A stretch of DNA of 64,000 nucleotides from Mesorhizobium sp. 65-26 (GCA_001899205.1 MKVL01000042.1:186001-250000), one strand, 5' to 3'; positions 20,316 through 30,036 are shown, counted from the first letter of the stretch. Notes: generated from the sequence alone by a model not told the origin. Numbers and translations: made by a program.

Positions 20316-20614
20316 TGCGATGTCCCCTTTTTTCGTGGCACGCACTCTCACGCGTGTGCCCCGGCAGGGTAGGCCTGACCTAGGGGAAGCGGCAATCGAG
20401 CTATTTGCCGGCTTTCGGCTTAAAGATATTCAATGAAAAGGACGGTTATCGTTGTGACTGCGGCCGTTCGGCCGATTCGCTGCCTTGTCGGTAGCTGCGA
20501 TCCGCGCAGGTCTGAAAATTTTTTTAAAAAGCATCTTTTTCTCCGGAACCAATCGGCTGCTGGTCCGTTTCATGGAGTTCGATCGCGCCACGCGTGATCG
20601 ACCGGGAGGAAATG
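20316..20614. other. Divergent gap between NCS1 permease and DUF982 gene
   Basis: 299 bases without a gene. It contains an A/T run (20516-20540) and should hold promoters for both neighbours. I could not fix a -35/-10 pair on either strand and saw no strong inverted repeat. Confidence 0.4.
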
Positions 20615-20917
20615 ATGGATCGCTTGCATTTCTTTACGCCCGTGCGGATTTCGCGCGGGCAGGGATATCCAGCGGAAGAAGTGGAAAGCGTCGCCGAGGC
20701 GATGGTTTTCCTGCGGAAATGGCCGATCGGAAGGCGCGGGCCGGTTTACCGTTGCGCGCTCAACTGCTGCTCGGCGGCCCTGTCCGGACAGATGTCGTCG
20801 GAGGAGGCACGTAAGGCGTTCATCGGCTTTGCGCGGATAACCCGCCTTCTCGACGACGAGCAGGCGCTGCCAGTGGTGCCCGAAAACATGCTCCACGTCT
20901 ACGCGTTGCGACGCTAG
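20615..20917 (+). CDS. DUF982 domain protein
   Basis: About 100 residues from the ATG at 20615, with GGAGG five bases upstream. It matches the DUF982 layout: an N-terminal F..PV segment, then AEAMVFLRKWPIGRRGPVYRCALNCCSAALSG, then EEARKAFIGFARITRLL. DUF982 proteins are small, largely restricted to Rhizobiales and often present as many paralogues; function unknown. This copy stands alone between a permease and the exo region. A short GC hairpin follows. Confidence 0.85.
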   Translation: MDRLHFFTPVRISRGQGYPAEEVESVAEAMVFLRKWPIGRRGPVYRCALNCCSAALSGQMSSEEARKAFIGFARITRLLDDEQALPVVPENMLHVYALRR

Positions 20918-20943
20918 ACGTTCGGTCCCAGCCACATACTCGT

Positions 20944-20968
20944 GCCCCGCGCCGGCCCGACGCGGGGC
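20944..20968. terminator. GC hairpin after the DUF982 gene
   Basis: GCCCCGCG (20944-20951) pairs with CGCGGGGC (20961-20968) around a 9-base loop. It lies between the DUF982 gene and the convergent acyltransferase gene. No T tract. Confidence 0.5.
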
Positions 20969-21024
20969 AGAGTGGGCTTCGTCACTTGACATGGCCGTTG
21001 ACGGTTTCATGAGCCACAGCTTCG

Positions 21025-22215
21025 TCAATCGCTACCGTCCCGGCCCCTGTTCACCGCCATTTGTCTGATTGCCGGGGAGATCTGCCTGCGCTTGGGTTTC
21101 CGATCCGTCGCCGATGGCGCGTCGTGGCCGGCATTGAAGAGGAAAAGCAGCGTTCGCGAGCCTCGGATCATCCGAAGTCCCACAATGGCGGCGACGACGG
21201 CAATGATCGGCAACGAGAAGAAGGTGATCGGAAACAGGTCCGACCCATAGTTGCCGAAGACGCGGCGGAGAGGGATGGCCGCGAAGTGGAACAAAATGGC
21301 GTGGCTACAGAACAGGAAGAAGGCGTGTGGCTCGAGCCGCATGCATAGGCTGGCAAGCACTGTATGTTGCATCATGCCCGTCAGCAGCCAGAAACCTCCG
21401 GCCATGGTGACCCGCAGCAAGGTGTCGAGCGCAAGCCGTAGCGTCTCCTCCATCTCTGTGAGCAGGACCCTTTCCAGACGGATCGTCACGAAGACGGCGA
21501 TCATGATCGCGAGTCCTGCGGTCAGCAGCCGCGCCATGCGATCGATGGCCTGTAGGTCGGGGCCTGTGATCCGCAGCCACATGCCCAGCGCGAAGAACAG
21601 CAGGAGCTGCGGTCGCAACAGGATCAGCCAGTTCTCGCCGAAGACCATGTAGGCGGCCAGCACCAACATCACGATGACTGGAGCCCGCTTCAGGCCCATA
21701 AAGAGAAGCGGCGAGAGCAGGCAGCAGACGAAAAGATCGCGCAGGAACCATAGTGGCACGTCGAGCGGCCATTTGGTCAGCGCAAGCAGGGCGTCCGCCA
21801 TGCCGACAAGGGTGAATTCCGGCATCTGCTGCCACTTGCCGGTCAACTGGCCATAGGCGGCCAGCAGCGCCAGCATCAACAGGTTCCAGGCGATCAGCGG
21901 CACGACCAGCGTGCGGGCCTTCGACAGGGCGAAGCGACCGAAACCGGCCTTGCCCAGGCTGGCGACGACGAAATACCCCGATACGACGCTGAGCAGCGAG
22001 ACCGAACTCAATCCGAGCAGTCGCGCGAAGACGAAATAGATGAGGTCGAACCCCCCCGCGTCGCGATCGTAGACGTTTGTGGATATGCCCGGCTCCACAT
22101 GCACGAACATCATCAGGAAGATGCACAGGAAGCGCGCTATGCGCACGCGGTCGGACAGATCGGGCGGGACGCGGGAAACGACAGGTTGCGACAGGGAATC
22201 GGTGAGGGCCTTCAA
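21025..22215 (-). CDS. Acyltransferase-3 family membrane protein, likely modifies the exopolysaccharide
   Basis: About 396 residues with some ten hydrophobic helices. The N-terminal RIARFLCIFLMMFVHVEPG carries the family's active-site His, and FFLFCSHAILFHFAA is the conserved late segment. The best start is TTG at 22215: AAGGAG lies seven bases before it, and no ATG occurs before the first helix. The family adds acetyl or succinyl groups to sugars. It lies 320 bp downstream of exoP on the same strand, so it probably decorates the polymer. Its N-terminus looks more ExoH-like (succinyl) than ExoZ-like (acetyl), but this is a judgement from memory. Residual open frame upstream of 22215 has no credible ribosome site. 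Confidence 0.8.
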   Translation of the reverse strand: MKALTDSLSQPVVSRVPPDLSDRVRIARFLCIFLMMFVHVEPGISTNVYDRDAGGFDLIYFVFARLLGLSSVSLLSVVSGYFVVASLGKAGFGRFALSKARTLVVPLIAWNLLMLALLAAYGQLTGKWQQMPEFTLVGMADALLALTKWPLDVPLWFLRDLFVCCLLSPLLFMGLKRAPVIVMLVLAAYMVFGENWLILLRPQLLLFFALGMWLRITGPDLQAIDRMARLLTAGLAIMIAVFVTIRLERVLLTEMEETLRLALDTLLRVTMAGGFWLLTGMMQHTVLASLCMRLEPHAFFLFCSHAILFHFAAIPLRRVFGNYGSDLFPITFFSLPIIAVVAAIVGLRMIRGSRTLLFLFNAGHDAPSATDRKPKRRQISPAIRQMAVNRGRDGSD

Positions 22216-22534
22216 GCTTCGTCTCCTTGAAGATTGGGGTCGGTCCCGATTGTCCGGAACGGCGGCCTGTAGGCGTCTCCCAGGAGGCGAAGCACGGAGA
22301 CGCGGCGTGGCCCTGCGTCTGGCAGGGCATATGGCGGAACCTATGGGATTCTGTTCTTGCTGACGATTCAACAAATGCGACCCGGCTTAACATGCGGCCG
22401 GCCGCCGGTGCCCTATGGCGCAGTATCACTCCATATCTGATCACATGCCGCCGGGCGGGAGCGGCGCGATGACAAAACGGCCCGATCGCAGCGCGGAACC
22501 AGATGTCGGCTGGCTCCGCGCCACGCGCGACCGG
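22216..22534. promoter_or_regulatory. Gap between exoP and the acyltransferase gene, with hairpin
   Basis: 319 bases without a supported gene. It holds a perfect 8-bp inverted repeat, GCGTCTCC (22273-22280) and GGAGACGC (22296-22303), spaced by 15 bases. On the minus strand this lies about 60 bases before the TTG start of the acyltransferase gene. It could end exoP transcription or control the acyltransferase. Confidence 0.4.
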
Positions 22535-24898
22535 TCAGGCCGGTTCCATCCGGCCGGCCTTGCCGCCTGCGGCCGCATCCTCGACATAGTATGAATTGTA
22601 GCGGTCGAGATATTGTTCGGCGCCGCCGATCTGGCCATAGCGCGACAGATTGGCCATATCGGTCTTGTTGAGGACCATGCCGAGCGTCTTGGCGGCGATC
22701 TGGCGTTCCGTCTGCAGCAGCGAGCGCACCAGAACGCGCGGCGTCTCGCCCCATTTGGCCACCAGCACGAAGCCGTCCGCCAGCGGCGCGAACGCCTTGG
22801 CGTCGATGACGGGACCGAGCGGCGGCAGATCGACGATGATGTAGTCGAAGGCGTTGCGCATCTCTTCGAGCAGGGCGGCCATGCCGGGCCCAGAAATGAG
22901 CTCGCTGGTATGCGATAGCCGACGGCGCCCGACGGTGGGCAGAATGGCCAGGCGGGTCTTGCGATCGGTCAGGCAGGCATTCTGCCACGGCAGCTCGCCC
23001 ATGATGACCTCGACCAGCCCCTTGTCCGGCAGCAGCGGCAGGTTGCGGCTCAGGCCCGGGTTGCGCAAATCCGCATCGATCAGCAGCGTCCTTGCGCCAT
23101 TGGCGGCTAGCAGGCCAGCGAAATTCGCCGCCGCGGTCGTCTTGCCTTCCCGGGGAAGCGCCGAAACGAAACCGATCACCTTGGAGGGATTGCGGTGAAG
23201 GACGACGTCGCCGGCGAGCTTGATGTTGCGCAACGTCTCGGCGAAGGAGGAACTCGGCGCGTTGATCGCCACCCGGAGCATGCGCGGCGTCACCGTTTCG
23301 GATCCCGGATGGCCGTTGCCGTTTTCCCCATCCGCGCCGTTCTTCTTCCCTGCGCTGATGAGGCGGTTCCCGATCAGCGGCAGATAGCCGAGGAAATTGA
23401 GGTCGAGCGCGTCGCGAACGTCGTCGCCGGTGCGGAAGAACCGCTCACGGAACTCGCGCATCGCGGCGCCAGCCGCTCCGGCGAAGAGGCCGAGCACCAG
23501 CGAAAGCCCCAGCACCATGGTCTTGCGCGGGCTGGAGGGGGAGGTGGGATCGTCGGCCTGCGAGATCACGCGCGCCTGGGCGATCGGGAACGAGCGCTGC
23601 TGTGCTGCCTCCTCGTAGCGTGCGAGGAACGCCTGGTAGAGTGTGGCCAGCGCCTGGGATCGCTGTTCCAGGTCGCGCAGCTCGACCTGGTCCTTGCCGG
23701 TCTTGGAGTTGTCGCCGGCAAGCTGGTCGACATTGCCACGCAGCGAATCCTCGCGCGACTTGGCCACCTCGTATTCGTTGCGGTAGCTCTCGGTCAGGCG
23801 CTGAAGCTCGGCGAATATCTGCTTGGTGAGATCAGCCTCCTCGCGACGTAGCGCCACTGCTTGCGGATGATCCTCGCCGAAGCGGCTCGAAATGTCCTGC
23901 TCGCGCTTGGCGATGCCGAGATAGCGCGACTTCATGTCGTTGATGGCGTTGGTGTTGTTGCTGCTGGTGCCTTTCTCGGCCGGGATGGTGGCGTTCTTCA
24001 CCGCATTGTCGGGCCCGCTGTCGACGATGGCTTTGAACTGGTTGTAGCGGGCATAGGCGTTGGCGGTATCGGCCTGCGCCAGGATGAGCTGGCTGTTGAG
24101 GTCGGAAAGCTGCTGTTCCGACATCAACTGGCCGCGCGCGGCGGTAAGGCCCGTCTTGGCCCGGAACTGTTCGACCGCCAGCGCCGCCTTCTGGGAGTTC
24201 TCGCGCAACTCGTCCAGCCGGCCCTGCAGCCAGATGGTGGCGCGCTGTGTCGCGTCGAAATTGGCGTCGAGATGATCGGAAAGATAGGCGTCCGCATAGG
24301 CGCGCGTGATCGCGCCGGCCAGTTTGGGATCGTGGTCCTCGAAGGACAGTTCGATGACAAGGCTGCGGCCCACGCGTTCTGCCGTGAGCCCGTCCTGGAG
24401 CCGGGCGACGGCTTTTCCGATCCTGGCGTCCTCGACCGATCCGCCAGATGACTGCGGGCGCGACGAGAAGAGACCGGCGAGAGATTTGATCCCTGCCTTC
24501 AGCCAGGCAACGGGAGACCGCGGCGGGTTCAGGAAAGCGTCGTTGTCCTGGAGCTTCTGGGCCAGCACGACCGACCGGGCAAGGCGGTTGGATTTCAGGA
24601 TCTCGACTTCGCTGAGGACCATTGCGTCCGCCTGGGCGCCCGCCGCCGGGGGCTGTTTGTTGTCCTCCGCGAATTTGGTCAGGCTGTCGTCGAGCAGGAT
24701 TTGGGTCGAGGCCGTGTAGAGCGACGGCGTGAAGACGAGATAGATGGCGCCCAGCACCAGCCCGAGCACTGCGAGCTGGCCGACAAACCTGAATTGGCGC
24801 CGGGTCGCGGCCAGCAGCATGTCGAGATCGATGAACTCGTCCGAGCGCGTGCCGGGCATGACGCCCTGGTTCTTCAATGGAAAACTACCGTGATTCAT
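22535..24898 (-). CDS. exoP: ExoP-type chain-length regulator with BY-kinase domain
   Basis: 787 residues. The N-terminal Wzz/GNVR part has a transmembrane helix near residues 40-60 (AVLGLVLGAIYLVF) and a long periplasmic coiled-coil region; a second helix lies near 460. The C-terminal cytoplasmic tyrosine autokinase domain has Walker A LPREGKTTAAANF (near 583), Walker A' LLIDADLRNPG (near 608) and Walker B YIIVDLPPLG (near 688), plus a tyrosine-rich tail (QYLDRYNSYYVEDA). ExoP sets polymer length and, with ExoQ/ExoF, drives secretion. It is the last of the exo genes on this strand before the acyltransferase. Confidence 0.94.
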   Translation of the reverse strand: MNHGSFPLKNQGVMPGTRSDEFIDLDMLLAATRRQFRFVGQLAVLGLVLGAIYLVFTPSLYTASTQILLDDSLTKFAEDNKQPPAAGAQADAMVLSEVEILKSNRLARSVVLAQKLQDNDAFLNPPRSPVAWLKAGIKSLAGLFSSRPQSSGGSVEDARIGKAVARLQDGLTAERVGRSLVIELSFEDHDPKLAGAITRAYADAYLSDHLDANFDATQRATIWLQGRLDELRENSQKAALAVEQFRAKTGLTAARGQLMSEQQLSDLNSQLILAQADTANAYARYNQFKAIVDSGPDNAVKNATIPAEKGTSSNNTNAINDMKSRYLGIAKREQDISSRFGEDHPQAVALRREEADLTKQIFAELQRLTESYRNEYEVAKSREDSLRGNVDQLAGDNSKTGKDQVELRDLEQRSQALATLYQAFLARYEEAAQQRSFPIAQARVISQADDPTSPSSPRKTMVLGLSLVLGLFAGAAGAAMREFRERFFRTGDDVRDALDLNFLGYLPLIGNRLISAGKKNGADGENGNGHPGSETVTPRMLRVAINAPSSSFAETLRNIKLAGDVVLHRNPSKVIGFVSALPREGKTTAAANFAGLLAANGARTLLIDADLRNPGLSRNLPLLPDKGLVEVIMGELPWQNACLTDRKTRLAILPTVGRRRLSHTSELISGPGMAALLEEMRNAFDYIIVDLPPLGPVIDAKAFAPLADGFVLVAKWGETPRVLVRSLLQTERQIAAKTLGMVLNKTDMANLSRYGQIGGAEQYLDRYNSYYVEDAAAGGKAGRMEPA

Positions 24899-24935
24899 GA
24901 ACCTGCCTGTCGGCCGTATCCTGGGAAAAGGGATT

Positions 24936-24958
24936 GGCCGCGGCGGCGTGCCGCGGCC
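24936..24958 (-). terminator. Hairpin between galU/exoN and exoP
   Basis: Perfect 9-bp stem GGCCGCGGC / GCCGCGGCC with a 5-base loop in the 81-base gap. No T tract. It may reduce read-through from exoN into exoP or stabilise the exoN 3' end. Confidence 0.45.
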
Positions 24959-24979
24959 GTTGCGCTGGACCGGGTGGGC

Positions 24980-25876
24980 TCAGGCCGCCTGGATGTGGCG
25001 CCTGCGCGACGCGATCAACTGCTCGATTGGATCGAGCACCATGTCGCGGATATCATCGCGGATCAGCGCGAAGGCGACGTTGGCCTGGATGAACCCGTCC
25101 TTGGAGCCGCAGTCGAACATGCGGCCCTCGAACGGCGAGGCATAGAATTTCTGGATATCCGACAGCCGCACCATGGCGTCCGTAAGCTGGATCTCGTTGC
25201 CAGCGCCGCGCCGCTGGTTGCTCAGGACGTCGAAGATGTCCGGCTGCAGCACATAACGGCCGTTGATGTAGTAGTTGGATGGCGCGGCCTCGGGAGCCGG
25301 TTTTTCGACCATGCCGGTGATGACGAAGCCAGATCCGGTGCTGTCACCCTTGCCGACGATGCCGTAGCTGCCGGTATCCATCGGATCGCATTGCTCGACG
25401 GCGATCACATTGCCGCCTGTCTCGCGGTAGAGATCCATCACGCCGGATAGGCAGCCGCGTTCGCCATAGGAAACCATGTCGGGCAGCAGCAAGGCGAAAG
25501 GCTCGTCGCCGACAATGTCGCGCGCGCACCAGACGGCATGGCCGAGTCCGTGCGGCGCCTGCTGGCGTGTGAAGCTGATGGTCCCGGGCTGCGGCTGCAG
25601 GCGGTTCAAGGATTGAAGCTGATCCGTCTTGCCGGAGCGGGTCAGCGTATCGAGCAGTTCCGGCTGGACGTCGAAATAGTCCTCGATGACATGCTTGTTG
25701 CGCCCGGTGACGAAGACGATGTGCTCGATGCCGGCTTCCAGCGCCTCGTCGACCGCATACTGCACGACCGGACGATCGACCACCGTCAGCATCTCCTTCG
25801 GCATGGCCTTGGTCGCCGGGAGAAACCGTGTGCCCAGCCCTGCGACCGGAATCACTGCTTTTCTGACCTTTTTCAT
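24980..25876 (-). CDS. exoN: UTP-glucose-1-phosphate uridylyltransferase (GalU/ExoN)
   Basis: 298 residues. Makes UDP-glucose from UTP and glucose-1-phosphate. The nucleotidyltransferase signature [18 protein letters not shown] is near residue 14; also [20 protein letters not shown] and the [20 protein letters not shown] substrate loop. By position (between exoP and exoO) this is the ExoN orthologue, supplying UDP-glucose for the repeat unit. It may be the cell's only GalU or a second copy; that cannot be judged from this window. Confidence 0.94.
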   Translation of the reverse strand: MKKVRKAVIPVAGLGTRFLPATKAMPKEMLTVVDRPVVQYAVDEALEAGIEHIVFVTGRNKHVIEDYFDVQPELLDTLTRSGKTDQLQSLNRLQPQPGTISFTRQQAPHGLGHAVWCARDIVGDEPFALLLPDMVSYGERGCLSGVMDLYRETGGNVIAVEQCDPMDTGSYGIVGKGDSTGSGFVITGMVEKPAPEAAPSNYYINGRYVLQPDIFDVLSNQRRGAGNEIQLTDAMVRLSDIQKFYASPFEGRMFDCGSKDGFIQANVAFALIRDDIRDMVLDPIEQLIASRRRHIQAA

Positions 25877-25924
25877 CGCATCTTCCCTGTTTTCATCGGT
25901 GTCCCCGCCGATTCAAATGGTTCC

Positions 25925-26887
25925 TCATCCGGCCCGCGTGGCCGCGCCCGCCGGTTGCAGCAGGGATGCAAGCCTGCGCATGCGCGCTGCGATCGGCATC
26001 CTGAGATGTTTGAGCGCCGCCGGATCACGCAGTGCGGTGCCCGCCGCCTTGAGCGGCGCGCGCTCCTTCAACTGGCTGACCATGAGCAGGAAGGAGGCTG
26101 CCTGATGCAGGCTCCGGGTGCGCCGGGCCTGCGCGGCCAAGGCGCGTGGATCGAGTGCATGCGTGCGCAGGAAAGCGGCGTCTGCTTCCAACATCGCCTC
26201 CACATGACGCAGCTCCATCACCCGCGAGATCGAGCCGCCGCGGATATGGTAGATATAGCCCGGCCGCGGTTCGACAATGCAGCGGCCGCCCATGGCGAGG
26301 GCGCGGGCGAACAGCATGTAGTCCTCGCCGATGCGCAGCACCTCGTCATAGCGAAGCGCCGTGCTTTCGACGAAGGCCCTTTCGAAGATCGGCTTCAGGT
26401 AGCCGAAAGAGAACCTTCCCTCGAACATGATGTTGCCACCTATGAAGGTGGCGAGGTCGATTTCCGGCAGCTTGTCGAGGAAGTCGCGGTCGAACATGAC
26501 CTGGCGCGCGCCGTCTTCCCCCTCCATCACCTCGATGTTGTCGACGGCGATGGAGGCTCCGGCTGCCTGCGCGCGATCGATCATCCGGCGCAGCCGGTCG
26601 GGACGGACCGTGTCGTCCGAGTCGAGCACCGAGATCCAGCGCCCGGTCGCCGCGTCCAGCCCGGCGTTGCGCGCGCCGCCCGGCCCGCGATTGCGATCCA
26701 GCGCGATGACCTTGACCTGTTCCGGCGGAAAGGCGCGCGCGACCTCGACCGTGCGGTCGCGCGAACAGTCGTCCACGACGATGACCTCGACGGATACGCC
26801 GTGCTGGGCGAGCGCGCTTTCGATCGCCCGCGTAATATCGCCTTCGGCATTGTAGGCGGCGATGACGAAGCTGACGTCAGGCTGCAT
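25925..26887 (-). CDS. exoO: Family 2 glycosyltransferase, ExoO-like
   Basis: 320 residues from the ATG at 26887 (AAGGACG upstream); the longer open frame is an artefact of overlap with exoM. GT-A fold: VSFVIAAYNAEGDITRAI at the N-terminus, EVIVVDDCSRDRT, RGPGGARNAGLD, and the DXD-like VLDSDDTVRP near 100. GEDYMLFARAL and GYIYHIRGGSISRV fit the succinoglycan ExoO/ExoU group. In S. meliloti ExoO adds the fifth sugar (glucose) of the octasaccharide on its lipid carrier at the inner membrane. It overlaps the exoM end by 11 bases. Confidence 0.86.
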   Translation of the reverse strand: MQPDVSFVIAAYNAEGDITRAIESALAQHGVSVEVIVVDDCSRDRTVEVARAFPPEQVKVIALDRNRGPGGARNAGLDAATGRWISVLDSDDTVRPDRLRRMIDRAQAAGASIAVDNIEVMEGEDGARQVMFDRDFLDKLPEIDLATFIGGNIMFEGRFSFGYLKPIFERAFVESTALRYDEVLRIGEDYMLFARALAMGGRCIVEPRPGYIYHIRGGSISRVMELRHVEAMLEADAAFLRTHALDPRALAAQARRTRSLHQAASFLLMVSQLKERAPLKAAGTALRDPAALKHLRMPIAARMRRLASLLQPAGAATRAG

Positions 26888-27818
26888 GGGTTCGTCCTTT
26901 CGTCGCTTTGTCGCCATAGAGGTGGATCTCGCGCAGGCCGAGCAGGCCGCTGACCACGCCGACATGCATGAGCCCGCGCAGGAACTGCCGGTTGCGGCGG
27001 CCCGGCAGGGCAACGAAGCCAAGAGCCATGGCGAAACAGAGGCTGGCCTTTGCCGAGGCCAGGCAGGCCTGCGGCAACAGAGCATGCTGCGCGGCAAGCA
27101 GGCGGCCATGCGTCTGGCCGGAGCGGAACCGACGCTTCGCCAGCCATGAAAAGCGAGCGCGATCCCGCGTGACCGGCTCGAAGGCGACAGCCTCGGCCGC
27201 GTAGGCGATCCTGCCGCCCGATCCGTGGAGCTGCGAAAAATACTGGGTGTCCTCGCCACCGCTGCGCCCGAGTGACAGGTCGAAACGCAGACCCTTTACA
27301 CGCGGTGACGAGCGGTCGAGCAGCACGTTGCCGCTGTAGCCGGTGCGGATCTCGCCCTCGACATGGACAGGTTCAGTGGAATGAAAGTCGCCCCGACGCA
27401 TCCAGCCGGGCGCGGCCTCGGCATAAACGGCCTTGACCGGTCCCAGCACCACATCCGCTCCGGTCGAAAGGGCCGCCTCGACCAAAGCGGCCAGCCAATG
27501 CGGCGCGACGGTGGAATCATCATCGATGAAGGCGAGGAAATCGCCTTGCGCGGCGTCGAGGCAGGCGTTTCGGGCCAGCGAGATGTTGGAGACCGGGCAA
27601 TGAACGTAACGAACCTCGAACGGCAGCGCCGCCGACACCGTCTCGACCAGCGCGCGCGCCGATGGCTGCGCGTCGTTGTCGGCCACTACCACCCGCGCCA
27701 CCAACCAGGCCGGCAGGTCCAGCGTGGCGAGTGAGCGCAGCGTCTCTTCCAGATAGGGCCGGCGGTAGGTGCATACGCAGATGTCGACCCGCGTCGTATG
27801 GGCGGTTGCGGAGCTCAT
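26877..27818 (-). CDS. exoM: Family 2 glycosyltransferase, ExoM-like
   Basis: 313 residues from the ATG at 27818, which overlaps the exoA stop (ATGA). N-terminal VDICVCTYRRPYLEETLRSL, VVVADNDAQPSARALVE, SNISLARNACLD, and the DXD-type FLAFIDDDSTV near 100. The C-terminal KRRFRSGQTHGRLLA and VVSGLLGLREIHLYG strongly recall S. meliloti ExoM, which adds the fourth sugar (glucose) to the succinoglycan repeat. Tight coupling with exoA and exoO supports one operon. Confidence 0.9.
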   Translation of the reverse strand: MSSATAHTTRVDICVCTYRRPYLEETLRSLATLDLPAWLVARVVVADNDAQPSARALVETVSAALPFEVRYVHCPVSNISLARNACLDAAQGDFLAFIDDDSTVAPHWLAALVEAALSTGADVVLGPVKAVYAEAAPGWMRRGDFHSTEPVHVEGEIRTGYSGNVLLDRSSPRVKGLRFDLSLGRSGGEDTQYFSQLHGSGGRIAYAAEAVAFEPVTRDRARFSWLAKRRFRSGQTHGRLLAAQHALLPQACLASAKASLCFAMALGFVALPGRRNRQFLRGLMHVGVVSGLLGLREIHLYGDKATKGRTHAA

Positions 27819-28864
27819 GAGGCCGGCGCTCCGCGCTGGTCCCAGGCCCGCTGCTTCAAGGCCTTCAGATATTCGAGCCAGAAACCAGTCGACCACGCCA
27901 GGTGCATGATCATGGCCGACACACCGGCCAGCGGCCCGTAGGGGTCGCGTTGCCTTATCCCCATCCACGCGCCGTAGCCGAGGCAGGCGATCACCCAAAG
28001 TGCTGCAGGAACGAGGGCGAGGGCGCTGAGCACGGCCAATGAAACGCCGGCCACCGCCGGCAGCACCAGCAGCGGCAGCGCCTGCCTTGGCTTCAGCAGC
28101 GTGCCGTGCTTGAGGACGTTCTTGGCGCGACCGCGGCCATAGCCGAGATATTGCCGGAACAGCGCCCGGGCCGTCGCGCGCGGATAGTAGGTCATGAAGG
28201 TCTTGTCGGTCATCCAGATCCGATAGCCGGCCGCCGTGAGCCGATGGTCGAGCTCGGCATCCTCATTATGGCTGAAGGTCTGGTCGTAACCGCCGACCGC
28301 CCGGAAGGCCTCGACGCGCATCAGGGCGTGGTGACCATGGTCCGTCCAGTGCCCCGGCGCGCCGTCGCGGTGCGGCGATCCGCCATTGCCGAGCTTCGAA
28401 TTCTGCGCCGCCGCGGTAGCTTTCTGGAACGGGCCGAAGCCGGTGGTAATCATGGAGACGACGATGGAATCGGCGCTGGTCTCACGCGCTTCCTCCAGCA
28501 GCTTCTCGCAATAGTCGTCCGGATAGCCGCCATGGGCGTCGAGCCGGATGAGATAGTCGACCTCATGGCCGAATTCGGTAACGGCAAGATTCAGCGCGGC
28601 GCTCTGCAGGCGGCGCGGGTTCTCCAGGAGGACGACGCGCGGCTCGCGGGCCGAGATCTCGCGCACCGTCGCGCGGGTGCCGTCGGTGCTGCCGCCATCG
28701 GCAACGACGATCCGCATGCCGAGTTGCTCCGCGGGCTCGATAAGCTGGTCGATCAGGTCGCCTATGTGATCCACCTCGTTGAGGCAGGGGATGACCACCA
28801 TGCATCGCCCGGCCGATACCAAGGGCCTGTGTGTGTCCGGTCTGTCGAGGATTTCCATGTTCAT
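27815..28864 (-). CDS. exoA: Family 2 glycosyltransferase, ExoA-like
   Basis: 349 residues. GT-A domain in the first ~240 residues: MVVIPCLNEVDHIGDLIDQL, VADGGSTDGTRATV, YLIRLDAHGGYPDDY (metal-binding Asp), SHNEDAELDHRLTAAGYRIW (catalytic base region). Hydrophobic helices follow near 255-330. ExoA forms the beta-1,3 link that adds the first glucose to the lipid-linked galactose. ATGA overlaps join it to exoL upstream and exoM downstream. Confidence 0.9.
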   Translation of the reverse strand: MNMEILDRPDTHRPLVSAGRCMVVIPCLNEVDHIGDLIDQLIEPAEQLGMRIVVADGGSTDGTRATVREISAREPRVVLLENPRRLQSAALNLAVTEFGHEVDYLIRLDAHGGYPDDYCEKLLEEARETSADSIVVSMITTGFGPFQKATAAAQNSKLGNGGSPHRDGAPGHWTDHGHHALMRVEAFRAVGGYDQTFSHNEDAELDHRLTAAGYRIWMTDKTFMTYYPRATARALFRQYLGYGRGRAKNVLKHGTLLKPRQALPLLVLPAVAGVSLAVLSALALVPAALWVIACLGYGAWMGIRQRDPYGPLAGVSAMIMHLAWSTGFWLEYLKALKQRAWDQRGAPAS

Positions 28865-30036
28865 GCCGCGGCCTCCAGCAGGACTTCCCCGGATTTGCCG
28901 CTCGCCACGCGGCGCAACTTCTCGACCAGCCGGCGGCAGTCGGCCGGGCCGCAGATCCAGGTCTCGGGGGCCTGCGCCGTCATCGCGTCGCGCAAGGCGT
29001 CGTAGCCGCCCGGAGTGAGATTGCCGAAACGCGCGACGAGAGCCTCGACCGTTGCCTCTTCCAGCAGAAGCCCGAGCCGCCGTTCGGTGAGGAAACGGGC
29101 TGTCTCCGTACCATTCATCGCGATCGGCACGACGCCGAAGCGGCCGCCTTCGTAGAGCCGGTTGGGCAGCAGCCAGTTTGAATTCATGCCTTCCTCGAAG
29201 AAGTCGATGGCCCAGGAGAAATGCACTTCGCCATAGATGGAGGGCAGGTCGCCGGGGTTCCTGTAGGCGCCCTCGAAGCGCATATGCGGCTCGGCCTGGA
29301 CGAAGCCGTCGAAATCATCGAACTCGACACGCGCCGGCCTGCCTCGCAACACCACCTCAAAGCGACCCTGCGTCGCGCGCGTGAACGCGGCGAGAAGCTC
29401 CAGCGATTTGGTGCAGCGCAACGCGCCGAACCAGCCGATGCGCCATGGTTCGTCCGGCCGCTTCGACGATGCCGGCGGCGTGGCTGTCGTCGACGCGCCG
29501 TCGAGTTCGAGCATCTTGTTCGGGAGCAGCATCACCGGCGCGCATGACTGGCCATAGGGTTCGAAATAGTCGCGGATGAAGGCCGGAGAGCTGGTCAGGA
29601 GAAGTACCGAATCGCGTCCGAAGAATCGTTCGGCGCCACGCATGGCCCGGGAAACATGGCCTTGCCCGAGCAGCAGACGGTGGATATCGAGGCATTCGTA
29701 GACGACGGGCATATCCGCGCCGAAGATCGTCCTGACCCGGTTGGAAAGCGCCAGCATTTCGAGGTTTCGGCCGATGATGACATCCGGCCGCGCGACGCCC
29801 TTCAGCCTGGCGCCAAGTGTCAGCGCCGCCCTTGCCACGGCGAGGAGGCGCTGGCCGAAAGCACGGTCGCTCGTCATGCCGAGATCGATCGGCACGATGC
29901 CGTCGAAATCGGGCACGACATCATGACGCCTGAAGCCTGCCAGTGTCACGCGCGCGCCACCGGCCTGCAGCATGGCGACACGCCGACCGGTCGCCGGGTC
30001 GCAGAGATCGTGGACCAGGTACAGAACGTGCAGCAT
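28861..30036 (-). CDS. exoL: Succinoglycan glycosyltransferase, ExoL-like
   Basis: 391 residues from the ATG at 30036, which has AGGG upstream; a GTG at 30048 is also in frame. GT-B-like layout: an N-terminal LHVLYLVHDLCDPATGRRVAML and a central DEPWRIGWFGALRCTKSLELL, typical of a second Rossmann domain. FEEGMNSNWLLPNRLYEGGRFGVVPIA looks like the nucleotide-sugar binding end. In S. meliloti ExoL adds the third sugar (glucose). Position between exoK and exoA agrees. Its stop overlaps the exoA start by 4 bases. Confidence 0.86.
   Translation of the reverse strand: MLHVLYLVHDLCDPATGRRVAMLQAGGARVTLAGFRRHDVVPDFDGIVPIDLGMTSDRAFGQRLLAVARAALTLGARLKGVARPDVIIGRNLEMLALSNRVRTIFGADMPVVYECLDIHRLLLGQGHVSRAMRGAERFFGRDSVLLLTSSPAFIRDYFEPYGQSCAPVMLLPNKMLELDGASTTATPPASSKRPDEPWRIGWFGALRCTKSLELLAAFTRATQGRFEVVLRGRPARVEFDDFDGFVQAEPHMRFEGAYRNPGDLPSIYGEVHFSWAIDFFEEGMNSNWLLPNRLYEGGRFGVVPIAMNGTETARFLTERRLGLLLEEATVEALVARFGNLTPGGYDALRDAMTAQAPETWICGPADCRRLVEKLRRVASGKSGEVLLEAAA

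Noticed and set aside
20516-20540. A/T-rich run upstream of the DUF982 gene as a terminator
   Set aside because: There is no stem before the T run on either strand; more likely part of a promoter region.
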